A DNA stretch of 64,000 nt, from the NCBI GenBank assembly GCA_016721925.1, contig JADKHE010000009.1:1-64000 (forward strand), written 5' to 3'. A program made the translations under genes and the position numbers. Under the pieces are notes generated by a model. The model saw only the letters and a list, made by a program, of their open reading frames with translations. It was not told where the DNA came from and made no database searches. Origin of the DNA: Candidatus Skiveiella danica. Lineage in GTDB: Bacteria > Pseudomonadota > Gammaproteobacteria > Burkholderiales > Burkholderiaceae_C. Below, in pieces: positions 18,662-27,689 of this stretch (the stretch's first letter is position 1; every line of letters begins with the position of its first letter).

Positions 18662-20008
18662 GACGTAGCCGAACAGAGCTGCACCGCCGGACGCTCCGCC
18701 TTCATCACCGGCCAGAGCGTCTTCCGCACCGGCCTGAGCAAGGTGGGCATGCCGGGCGCCGCGGAAGGGCTCAGCGCCAAGGACCCGACCATCGCTGAAC
18801 TGCTCAAGGTACACGGCTACGCCACCGGACAGTTCGGCAAGAACCACTTGGGTGACCGTGACGAAATGCTGCCTACAGCGCACGGCTTCGACGAGTTCTA
18901 CGGCAACCTCTACCACCTGAACGCCGAGGAGGAACCCGAGCACCGCGACTATCCGAAGGACCCGGCGTTTCGCAAGCGCTTCGGTCCGCGCGGCGTCCTG
19001 CACAGCTTCGCTGACGGCCGGATCACCGACACTGGCCCGCTTACCAAGAAGCGCATGGAGACCATCGACGACGACGTCGCCGCCCGCTCCGCCGCGTTCA
19101 TCGAACAGCAGCACAAGGCTGGCAAGCCGATGTTCGTGTGGGTGAACTTCACCCACATGCACTTCCGCACCCACGTCAAGCCGGAGAGCCTGGAGCAGTC
19201 GGGACGCTGGCAAAGTGAGTACCACGATGCGATGATCGACCACGACAAGAACGTCGGCACCGTGCTGAAGAAGCTCGACGAACTGGGCATTGCCGACAAC
19301 ACCATCGTCATGTACGGCACCGACAATGGCCCGCACATGAACACCTGGCCCGACGCGGCGATGACGCCGTTCCGCAACGAGAAGAACAGCAACTGGGAAG
19401 GCGCCTACCGCGTACCGGCCATGGTGCGCTGGCCGGGCAAGATCAAGGCCGGCTCGGTCTCCAATGAGATCATGTCGCACATGGACTGGATGCCGACCCT
19501 GTTGGCTGCTGCGGGCGATCCGGACGTGACGGCCAAACTGTTGAAGGGCTACCCGGTTGGCAAGATGACCTACAAGGTGCATCTCGACGGCTACAACTTC
19601 CTGCCCTATCTGACCGGGCAGGAAGCGAAGGGCCCACGCGATTCCTTCTTCTACTTTTCCGACGATGGCGACCTGACCGCCTTGCGCTACGACAACTGGA
19701 AGTTTGTTTTCAAGGAGCAGCGCCAGCCCGGCACCCTGGCTGTCTGGTTCAATCCCTACACGGCTCTGCGCGCTCCCAAGATATTCAACCTGCGCATGGA
19801 CCCCTACGAGCGGGCGGACATCACGTCGAACACCTATTGGGACTGGGTGATCGACCATGCCTTCATGGTCGGGCCGGCGGCGGGTTATGTCGGGAATTTC
19901 CTGGCGACCTTCAAGGAGTTTCCGCCGCGCCAGAAGGCCGGCAGCTTCACGATCGACAAGGTCATGGAGCAACTTCTCAACAGCCCCTCACCGGCGGGAA
20001 TGAACTGA
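18662..20008 (+). pseudogene. arylsulfatase 4, missing its 5' end
   Basis: Homology begins abruptly six bases after the stop of sulfatase 3: the codons read stop, D, V, then AEQSCTAGRSAFITGQ, so the formylglycine motif C-T-A-G-R is present (Cys codon 18680-18682) but the signal peptide, the Asp-rich metal strand and about 60-80 residues before it are absent, and no start codon precedes the motif. From there ~440 residues are intact (ATGQFGKNHLGD, MFVWVNFTHMHF, IVMYGTDNGPHM, RVPAMVRWPGKIKAGS) to the TGA at 20006-20008. Either a real deletion that removed the intergenic region and gene front, or an assembly collapse between two similar genes. Not functional as written. Confidence 0.8.
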
Positions 20009-20238
20009 TGCCTTTTCAGGCGATTTCAAAGACGGCCGTGGTTGCCGATGGCCTGCCAGGGCGGCGCATCGGCCGTGTCCGCCAGCAGCCTCAAGGGCCA
20101 GGCGCTGGGCTCCGCCTGTCGGCGCCGGGCAAGGGACAGAGCACGTCGCTCCACCTCGCTGCCCGAGGCGGGCCATCCGACGCCAACGCAAGTAATGCCC
20201 AAACACCGCGCGGTCCGAACTTTTTTCAACGAGTGTGA
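20008..20238 (+). pseudogene. remnant of a second copy of the beta-propeller gene's leader and first domain
   Basis: In one frame the DNA encodes ASSLKGQALGSA, in the next LSAPGKGQSTSLHLAARGG then PSDANASNA. These match GGLKGQVLGAG and LTVPGAGQGTSLYLVAQGG then QSAANKAAGN of the gene at 21107, in the same order but with about 40 intervening residues missing. The remainder of that gene (the propeller) is absent. An ATG at 20008 overlaps the sulfatase stop (TGATG) but gives no recognisable protein. I read this as a decayed or shortened paralogue. Confidence 0.6.
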
Positions 20239-20248
20239 TGAGTTTTCC

Positions 20249-21095
20249 ATGACAAAGCCTTTGAAGAGCCCCCCTTTTGCGTGCCACCCAGACCGCCCTC
20301 GCGGCCTCGATCGTGGCACTTGTGCAGCCTGTTCTGGCGCAGGATTTCAAGGGCGGCGAGGAAACCCTGACGCTGAATCTGGGCGGTATCGTCAACCAGT
20401 TCGACACCTCCGTCAGCGTCAATGGCGGCGGGGTGCAGGGCACGCCGATCAATCTGGAAGGCCAGGGGTTGCAAAAGAGCCTGTCGAGCCTGCAGGCCTC
20501 GGGCACCTGGCGGATCTCCGAACGCAACCGGGTCGATGCCCTGTACTTTGGTGCGAAACGCAGCGGCAGCCGCCAGAGCACGAGGGACATCACCGTCGGC
20601 GGTCAGGTGATCCCGGCCGGATTCAACGTCAGTGCCGAAACCAAGGACCAGTTTTTGGTGGCCGACTACCGCTACTCGTTCATGAAGAGCAGCGAACTTG
20701 AACTGGCCGGCCTGGTCGGCCTGTATGGCGGATGGTTCGACTTCAACGTCAGCGGCGCAGGCACCCGCCCGGGCGCAGCGGCGCCGGTCACGATTGGCAC
20801 CTCGTCGTCAACGACGGTGCCGCTGCCCATCGTCGGCGCATCTGTGGACTGGTACATCCAGCCGCGTTGGAAGGTTTCGTCCATGCTGGCCGGCATGTCG
20901 GCCCATGTCGGCAGCGTTGACGGCAACATCACGGTCTTCCAGCTCGGCACCGACTACATGTTCACGCGCAACTGGGGCGTGGGCATGTCCTACATGTACG
21001 CCAAGCTCAACGCCGACGTGACGAAGTCCGGGTTCAACGGCAACCTGAACTGGAGCAACAACAGCGTCATGTTGTACGCCACTGCAAAGTTCTGA
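20249..21095 (+). CDS. outer-membrane beta-barrel protein of unknown family (suspected extra C near 20266)
   Basis: About 282 residues. ATG 20249 begins MTKPLKSP, and removing one C of the run at about 20263-20268 joins it to LLRATQTALAASIVALVQPVLAQ, a complete signal peptide. The mature part alternates polar and hydrophobic residues in strands (GTWRISERNRVDALYFGAK, VADYRYSFMKSSELELAGLVGLYGG, ASVDWYIQPRWKVSSMLAGM, WGVGMSYMYAKLNADV) and ends in a C-terminal phenylalanine (ATAKF), as expected for Bam-assembled barrels. Nothing in it names a substrate; next to sulfatases it might be a porin for sulfated compounds, but that is speculation. Confidence 0.75.
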
Positions 21096-21106
21096 GGAAT
21101 TCCATC

Positions 21107-23165
21107 ATGATCATTCATACACACAAGGGGTATCGGCCGGGCCTGCTGTCCGTTTTGGCCGCAGGCAGCCTCGTGACCTGTGGACTGGCCATGGCGGGTG
21201 GCCTCAAGGGTCAGGTGCTGGGTGCCGGCGAGCCGGTGGCCCAGTCCACCGTGACCTCTGGGCCGCCAGCGCCGGGGCACCGGAAGCCAGCTGGCGCAGG
21301 CGCGCACCGACGCCCAGGGACGTTTCAGCTTGACCGTGCCAGGCGCGGGACAGGGCACCTCGCTCTACCTTGTGGCCCAGGGCGGTCAATCCGCCGCCAA
21401 CAAGGCCGCGGGCAACAACCCGGCCATCGGGCTGATCACCGTGCTGGGCAGCAAGGCGCCCGCCACGGTCACGATCAACGAGATGACGACCATCGCCGCG
21501 GTCTGGACCCACAACCAGTTCATCAACGGCACGGCCATCAAGGGCCAGCCACTGCAGCTGAAGATCGCCGCCGGCAACGTGCCCAGCTTCGTCGACCTGC
21601 AAACCGGCGGCTGGGGCGGCACGATCCAGGACCCGCTGAACAGCGGCCAGACGCCGACGATGGCCAATTTCGCCACGCTGGCCAGCGTGCTGGGTGCCTG
21701 CGTGACCCAGGTGCGTCCTGACGCCTGCCAGACCGTGTTCCGCGCCGCGCAAGGCCACACCGGCGCGGCGCCCACTGACACGCTGACCGCGGCCCAGGCC
21801 ATCGCGCGGGCCCCGTGGTACCAGCCCGAGCGCACCTTCAAGGCCCTGGAGGCCCTGTACCCGGTGCCTGCGGGCAAGAACCTGCGCCAAGTGCCCTACA
21901 TGCCCTACCTGCAGGTGGCGCCCAGCGCCTGGGTGCTGCCGCTGAAGTTCGACGGCGGCGGCTATCGCGCCGGCGGCAAGGCCATGTTCGACGCCGAGGG
22001 CAACCTCTGGGTGGGCAACAACTTCACCATCGGGTGGCAGGCCAGCGATGCGCTGTGGCAGGGCAACGCCAGCAAGTTCGACCCGAACGGCAAGCCCCTG
22101 TCGCCGATCACCACCGGCTTCACCGGCGGCGGCATGCAGGGCGGCACCTTCGGCGCGGCGATCGACCTCAAGGGCAACGTCTGGCTGTCGAGCTACGGCA
22201 GCAAGTCCATCACTGTCTTTGACAATAACGGCAAACCGCTAACGCCGCCCAACGGCATCAATTTGGACGGTCGGTTGGGCCTGATGCAGGGCATCATCAT
22301 GGCGCCCAACGGAGATATGTGGGCGCTGGGCCTCTCCAAGCGGCAGCTGCTGCATTTCCCCAAGGGCGACTGGAACAAGGGCCGCATCGTCTGCGAGGGC
22401 GACAGCGCCGAGCCGTGCAAGTCCTTCACCGCCCCGTTCCACCTGGCCATCGACCAGCAGGACCGCATCTGGGTCTCGGACAGCTCCTTCCACGTGATCC
22501 GCTTCCCCACCAGCGACCCAAGCCAGGCGCAGAAGATCGAGGTGAAGTCCAACAACAGCGGCCTGAACATCGACAGCCAGGGCAATGTCTGGGTCACCAA
22601 CCGCTTCGGTCCCGGTCTGCTGGGAATGGCGCACATGGTGGACATGGCCCTCCACCTGAAGACCAAGGGGGTGCTCTCGGCCTCGGACTACCTGACCAAG
22701 CAGATGTCCGAGCAAAAGGGCGGCAGCGGCAGCGTCACCGTGCTGCGCCCCGACGGCACCCAGTTGCCGGGCTCGCCCTTCAAGGGCGGCGGCCTGCCGG
22801 GCCCTTGGGCCGTGGTGGTCGACGGCAATGACAACGTCTGGGTCAGCAACTTCGCGATGGCGTCGAGCCCGATCGTGCAGCTGTGCGGCGTGCGCACCGA
22901 AAACTGCCCGCCCGGCTTCAAGACCGGTGACCAGATTTCGCCGCCGGGCGGCTATGTGGGTGGCGGGCTTCAGCTGCAGACCGACATCGCCGTTGGCCCG
23001 GCGGGGGACGTCTGGGCGATCAACAACTGGCAGGACATCGACAGCTGCTACCCCGGTGCGTCCGAGGCGCTCTCCACGCGTTGCGGTGGTCAGGGCGTGG
23101 TCATCTTTTTCGGCATGGCCAAGCCGGTGCGTGCGCCGCAGATCGGGCCTGCGAAGCCCTTCTGA
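21107..23165 (+). CDS. secreted beta-propeller (NHL/SMP-30-like) protein with N-terminal carboxypeptidase-regulatory-like domain (suspected indels 21260-21295)
   Basis: About 685 residues. Signal peptide (LAMAGG), then a short Ig-like regulatory domain (GQVLGAGEPVAQSTVT, two frame breaks, LAQARTDAQGRFSLTVPGAG), then a six- or seven-bladed propeller in which each blade carries a D-x-x-G-N-x-W-V pattern: FDAEGNLWVGNN, IDLKGNVWLSSYG, MAPNGDMWALG, IDQQDRIWVSDSS, IDSQGNVWVTNR, VDGNDNVWVSNF, VGPAGDVWAINNW. Such propellers bind ligands or act as lactonases/scaffolds; catalytic residues could not be assigned. Lies 11 bp after the barrel gene and 92 bp before the next barrel, suggesting one transcript. 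Confidence 0.8.
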
Positions 23166-23257
23166 GGCCTCCGCCTTCAGCTACACTGAAAGTCACCACG
23201 AGCGACGGCATGGCACGCCGGGCTGCATAGTTTTGCCGAAACCAGAGGAATCCTGAC

Positions 23258-24073
23258 ATGAACCATCCGAAGAAGTCTTTCACCCGAAGCGCCTTTGCCG
23301 CCGCCGCCCTGCTGGCCGCCACCGCGTCGCACGCCGAAATGAGCGCCGAGGAACTGGCCAAGCTGGCCCAGAACCCGGTCGGCAACCTGATCAGCGTGCC
23401 CTTCCAGAACAACACCAACCTCAACACCGGCCCGCTCAAGGGCAACCAGAACATCCTGAACATCCAGCCGGTGATCCCGATCGAGGTGACCCCGGAGTGG
23501 AACATCATCACCCGCACCATCCTGCCGGTGGTCTCACAGCCCGCCATGTTCCCCGGCGATGACCGCACCAACGGCATCGGCGACATGGTCGTGACCGCCT
23601 TTCTGTCGCCGGCCGTGCCCAAGGGCCTGATCTGGGGCGTGGGGCCGGTGTTTCAGTTGCCCACCGACACCAACGGCCTGGGCAACAAGAACTGGGGCCT
23701 GGGTGGCTCGTTTGTGGTGCTGAAGCTGGAAAAGGGCAACCCCTGGGTCTACGGCGCGCTGGTCAACAACATCTGGTCGCTGACCAGTGACAAGACCGGA
23801 GGGTCCTTCAACAACGGGTTGATCCAGCCCTTCGTCAACTACAACTTTGCCGGCGGTTTCTACCTGACCAGTGCACCGATCATCACGGTGAACTGGAAAG
23901 CGGCCAGCGGCCAGCAATGGACCGTGCCGCTGGGCGGCGGTGTGGGCAAGATCTTCCACCTGGGCAAGCTGCCGGTGAACACGCAGCTTTCGGCCTACTA
24001 CAACGTGGTCAAGCCCGACTACGGGCCGAACTGGCAGATCCGCGCACAAGCGCAGCTGATGTTTCCGAAGTGA
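23258..24073 (+). CDS. outer-membrane transporter-like beta-barrel ('neuromedin U'/phenol MetA-like family)
   Basis: 271 residues. Signal peptide (AATASHAE) followed by strands characteristic of this barrel group: NPVGNLISVPFQNNTN, NILNIQPVIPIEVTPEWNIITRTILPVV, GIGDMVVTAFLSP, IWGVGPVFQLPTDT, GALVNNIWS, and the end QAQLMFPK. Bacterial members are often annotated 'neuromedin U' by historical error; the barrel is thought to let hydrophobic or small organic compounds cross the outer membrane. The frame is clean and AGGAATC precedes ATG 23258. Last gene of the sulfatase/propeller run before the 348-bp spacer. Confidence 0.82.
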   Translation: MNHPKKSFTRSAFAAAALLAATASHAEMSAEELAKLAQNPVGNLISVPFQNNTNLNTGPLKGNQNILNIQPVIPIEVTPEWNIITRTILPVVSQPAMFPGDDRTNGIGDMVVTAFLSPAVPKGLIWGVGPVFQLPTDTNGLGNKNWGLGGSFVVLKLEKGNPWVYGALVNNIWSLTSDKTGGSFNNGLIQPFVNYNFAGGFYLTSAPIITVNWKAASGQQWTVPLGGGVGKIFHLGKLPVNTQLSAYYNVVKPDYGPNWQIRAQAQLMFPK

Positions 24074-24421
24074 AGGGTTCGATCCCTTTGCCAAGGTCAA
24101 GGAACGTTTGCGGCTGCTGGCCAAGCTGCAAACTGCTGCTGGCCTGAACTTTCAAAGCAACGCCAACATCACCTCGAACGGGACCGGCGGGGCGACGCTG
24201 GCAGCGGGCTGCGCATGTGTTTGCGGCTTGCGGCGCCGCAGCAGTGAGCGGGCGATCGCTGGACAGGAGTTTGAAGGTTTTTCGGCAACATCCCAGCGTC
24301 GGATGGTGATGCAATGCTATGAATAGGGAAGTGAATTTCTGGTAGAAAGACGATTGAAGGCGACGACCGGGTGGCTCCCTGGGAGCCAGTGTCTTGCAAT
24401 GCAGCAGTAGGGTGAATGACC
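24074..24421 (+). other. 348-bp spacer carrying element B copy 2
   Basis: No recognisable gene. A frame open from about 24080 to 24326 (FDPFAKVKERLRLLAKLQTA at the start) has no convincing start and matches no family I know. The right third holds the 48-nt element B (24288-24335), about 87 bp before the small membrane-protein gene at 24422, so the spacer probably contains the promoter of the efflux-like operon. Confidence 0.5.
24288..24335 (+). promoter_or_regulatory. 48-nt conserved element B, copy 2 (upstream of the efflux-like operon)
   Basis: Same element as at 9946-9993, with TCCCAGCGT, GATGGTGATG and TGCTATGAATAGG. In this copy a normal untranslated leader (about 90 nt) would follow the -10-like TATGAA at 24318-24323, which supports the reading of B as a promoter with an upstream activator site. 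Confidence 0.5.
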
Positions 24422-24553
24422 ATGGAACTGACGATCTATCACGGCCTGATCATCATTGCCTTTATCGGCATCGTGATCTGGGCGTTCGGCCGCAAGCGCA
24501 AGGCGCGCTTCGAAAAGGACGGCAAGATTCCATTCGAAAACGGCAAGCGCTGA
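24422..24553 (+). CDS. 43-residue single-pass membrane protein, CcoQ-like
   Basis: Too short for usual gene calls. Sequence layout: short polar start (MELTIYHG), one membrane helix LIIIAFIGIVIWAFG, then the basic tail RKRKARFEKDGKIPFENGKR. This is the plan of cbb3 oxidase subunit CcoQ/FixQ (helix, WAF, RRKxRFxxAxxLPF), but there are no oxidase genes beside it; it precedes the DUF3302/HlyD pair by 16 bp. It may be a small stabilising subunit recruited to that complex. Start ATG 24422; ribosome site is weak (GGTGAATG). Confidence 0.6.
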   Translation: MELTIYHGLIIIAFIGIVIWAFGRKRKARFEKDGKIPFENGKR

Positions 24554-24569
24554 GGCGGGAGGACCCGAC

Positions 24570-24998
24570 ATGGAAGCCCTGCTGGGATTCGAGATTGACA
24601 TCTGGGACTACCTGACCTTCCTGACCCTGATGGTCTGCGTGGTGGCGCTGATCATGACCTGGCTGTTTCTGGCCGGTCTGCCGGGACGGATTGCCATCGC
24701 GCGCAAGCATCCCGAGGCCGAGGCGGTCGAGTACCTCGGCTATGCGGGCTTGTTGCCCACGGTCTACCCCTGGATGCAGGCGCTGATCTGGGCCTTCAAG
24801 CCGACCGACATCGTCGACATCCGGCGCTTCCCGCGCGAGGAAGCCATCGAGACCGAGAAGGAGATCGCGCGGCTTCGAGGCCTGCCTGCCACGATGCACG
24901 AGGCGGTGAAAGAGTCGTCGAAGGAAGCGGTTGCCGATGTGCAGACCCTGCGCGCGGGCAAGGCGCCCGTCCAGGGCACTGAGGAAGGCAAGCCATGA
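24570..24998 (+). CDS. DUF3302 inner-membrane protein (YiaW-like)
   Basis: 142 residues with two predicted membrane helices (YLTFLTLMVCVVALIMTWLFLAG; GYAGLLPTVYPWMQALIWAF) separated by IARKHPEAEAVEYL, the signature of the DUF3302/YiaW group, plus a charged C-terminal tail. In Escherichia coli yiaW is paired with yiaV, an HlyD-type membrane fusion protein; here the next gene is likewise HlyD-type and overlaps by ATGA, so the pairing is conserved. Its function is not established in any organism I know. Confidence 0.78.
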   Translation: MEALLGFEIDIWDYLTFLTLMVCVVALIMTWLFLAGLPGRIAIARKHPEAEAVEYLGYAGLLPTVYPWMQALIWAFKPTDIVDIRRFPREEAIETEKEIARLRGLPATMHEAVKESSKEAVADVQTLRAGKAPVQGTEEGKP

Positions 24999-26150
24999 TC
25001 CTCGGCCTCCTGATGCTGTTCGGCTACTGCTTCCTGATGTGGCTGATCTTCTTCAAGCTCAAGCTGGCGAAATTCGGCATCCCGCAGGCGGTCATCGGCG
25101 CTTTCGTCGGGGTGCACCTGCTGATCATCTTCCTGATCGGCCTGCGCTTCATGGCGCCGCTGGCCACCGAGGCCCGGATCGTGCAGTACACGGTGCAACT
25201 GATTCCCCGTCTGCCGGAACCGACGCTGGTCACCGCGGTCCTGGTGCAGCCCAACGTGCCGGTCAAGAAGGGGCAGCCGCTGTTCCAGTTTGACCGGCGC
25301 CCGTACGAATACAAAGTCCGGCAGCTGGAGGCCCAGCTGGCCAAGGCCAGGCAGAACGTGCTGGTACTGCAGGCCGATACCCAGATCTATGCGCAGAAGG
25401 TCGTCAAGCTGCGGGCCGACCTGGCCTATGCGCAGTACCAGCAGAAGCTCTCCGCCGACCTCGCCGCCAAGGGCGCCGGGCCGCAGGAGGATGCACAGAA
25501 GTGGACGGCCCAGGTGGCGGCGGACGAGGCCGCCATCAAGGAGGCCCAGGCCGAAGCGGCGCGCGCCACCCTCAACTACACATCCAACATCAATGGCGTG
25601 AACACGTCCGTGGCGGCGGTGCAGGCGGAGCTGGACCAGGCGCGCTACTACCTGGACAACACGCTGATGGTGGCGCCCGAGGACGGCCGGGTGATCAACC
25701 TGCAGGTGCGCCCCGGGCATGGTGGCGGGCGATATCCGGGCCGGCGCGATTGCCTCGTTCGTCGTGGATGCCGACCGCTACCTGCTGGCCAATTACTTCC
25801 AGGAAAACCTCAAGTACGTCAAGCCCGGGCAGCCGGTCGAGGCGGCGATCGACCTCTACCCGGGACAAATCTTCCGGGGCAAGGTGCTGGAGGTCTGGCC
25901 GGGCAGTGGCGCCGGGCAGATGCTGCCCAGCGGCACGCTGCCCAATTTCCAATATGTGCCGACCGATCGGCCGCAGGGCCAGTTCGCGGTGGCGATCCGG
26001 CTCGATGATCCGGATCAGGCCCGGTTCCCGATCGGTACCCAGGGACGCGCCGCGATTTACACCAATCCGGAAAGCTGGTTTGTCCCGCTGCGCAAGATCA
26101 TGCTGCGTGCTTACTCATGGTTCAACTGGGTTTATCCGTTCTCCGGCTGA
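24995..26150 (+). CDS. HlyD-family membrane fusion protein (YiaV/EmrA-like) (suspected extra base near 25718)
   Basis: About 385 residues. Two N-terminal membrane helices (MILGLLMLFGYCFLMWLIFF; AVIGAFVGVHLLIIFLIGL), then the biotinyl-lipoyl half (VQPNVPVKKGQPLFQFDRRPYEYKVRQLEAQLAKA), a long coiled-coil hairpin (residues ~115-215), the second lipoyl half (NTLMVAPEDGRVINLQVRPG) and the beta-barrel (AGAIASFVVDADRYLLANYFQENLKYVKPGQPVEAAIDLYPG). Bridges an inner-membrane component to an outer-membrane factor. One surplus C after the RPG codons at ~25718 breaks the frame. The stop shares TGATG with the next start. No MFS, RND or ABC energising subunit is encoded alongside, which is odd for an efflux operon. 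Confidence 0.82.
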
Positions 26151-27600
26151 TGCGCCGCCACGGCTGGCGCTTGGGCCTGGCCGCCGGCGCGGTCGTGCTG
26201 GCGGGGTGTGCGCTGAAGGAGCCCCCCACGCATTCCGCGGTTGTCAAGCAGGCGCTGCCCCAGGGCACCCGCATTCCGGGCACCTGGCGCGCCGGTGACC
26301 GCGCCGGCGAGGTCGGCAATGGCTGGGTGGCCCAGTTCAACGACCCCGCGCTGCGGGCCATCGTGGACGAGGCCATCGCACACAACCCGGACCTGCGCGC
26401 CGCAGCGGCCCGCGTGGCCATCGCCCAGCAGACCGTGGTGGTGGTGGGGTCAAGCTGCTGCCGTCGATCGGCATCGGACTGAACGCCCGCGCGCTGGATG
26501 ACCAGGATCGCGGCAGCACGGGCAGCACGGCCGTGTTTCTGAGTGCCGGCTGGGAGGCCGACGTCTGGGGCCGCCTGCGGGCCCAGCAGGCCGCCGCCCA
26601 AGCCGGGTACCAGGCCACCGCGCTCGACTACGCCTGGGCACGGCAGTCGCTGGCCGCGACCACGGCCAAGCTCTGGTACGTGGCGATTGAATCGCGCCAG
26701 CTGCTGGCATTGTGCGAGCAGGCTGTCGACATCTACACCCGGCTGAGCACCCTGGTGCAGGACCGCCGGCGCGCCGGCAAGGTGTCTGACCTGGACGTGG
26801 TCGATATGCAGGCCCGCCTGGAGCAGGCGCAGGGCGATGTGCAGGCTGCTCGCCAGGCCTATGGCGATTCGCGCCGTGCCCTGGAACTGCTGCTGGGTCG
26901 ATACCCGGCCGCTGAAATCGAGGTGGCCACGACCTACCCGACGGTGCAGGCGATGAGCCCGGCCGGGGTGCCGGCGGCTTTGCTGGAACGACGCCCCGAC
27001 GTGTTGGCCGCCGAGCAGGCGGTGGTGGCGGCCTTCCGCAACCAGGAGTCGGCTGAACTCGCCCTGCTGCCGAGTTTCGGGCTGTCGCTCGGGGGCGGGC
27101 GATTCAGCGACACCGTGTTGTCCCTGCTGCGCCTGAATCCCTGGCTCGCGACCGCGGCGGTCGGCGTGTCGGTGCCGGTGTACGAGGGGGGGGCCTTGCA
27201 GGCCCAGGTGGTGATCGCGACCGAGCAGCAGGCACGCGTGGTGGCCCGTTACGGTGCCGTGGCGCTGGCGGCGTTCTGGGAGGTGGAGAACGCCTTGGCG
27301 GCCGAACCCTTGCTGGCCGCGCAGTTGCCGCTGGAGCAGAAGTCGCTGGCCAGCCGCCAGGAGGCGGTGCGCATTGCCACCGTCCAGTACACGGCGGGGC
27401 GGCGGGATCTGCTATGGGTCAGCCAGTTGCAGGCGAACGCACTGCAGACCGAGGGCGGCGTGATCCGGCTGGGCAGCACCCTGCTGGTCAATCGCGTGCG
27501 CCTGGCGCAGGCGCTGGGCAGCAGTTACGACGGAACGCCCGCTGCCGCCATCGGGGGGCCGTTGGCAGCGGCCTCGCCATCGGCCGGCGCTGGTTCGTGA
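26150..27600 (+). CDS. outer-membrane efflux lipoprotein, NodT/OprM family (suspected indel near 26450)
   Basis: About 484 residues. Signal peptide with lipobox VVLAGC (Cys ~22), then the TolC-like fold: NGWVAQFNDPALRAIVDEAIAHNPDLRAAAARVAIAQQ in the first frame (quoted in part: residues ~55-95), and after the break LLPSIGIGLNAR, GWEADVWGRLRAQQAAAQAGYQA, LLERRPDVLAAEQAV, VSVPVYEGGALQAQ and the second repeat. It forms the outer-membrane channel for the HlyD protein encoded just before it. ATG 26150 is chosen because it starts the signal peptide and overlaps the upstream stop. One base is missing near 26450 in a GGTGGGGT run. Confidence 0.85.
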
Positions 27601-27689
27601 CGCGGGCTGATGCCTGGCCATGCCGGGCGCCGCGGGGCGTATGCTTGAGACCTTTGCGGCCAATTTGTAACCCGTGTCGGAGAACTTGA

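Noticed and set aside
24108..24326. 72-codon frame in the spacer before the efflux-like operon
   Set aside because: No good start or ribosome site, no family, and it overlaps the conserved element B; not called as a gene.
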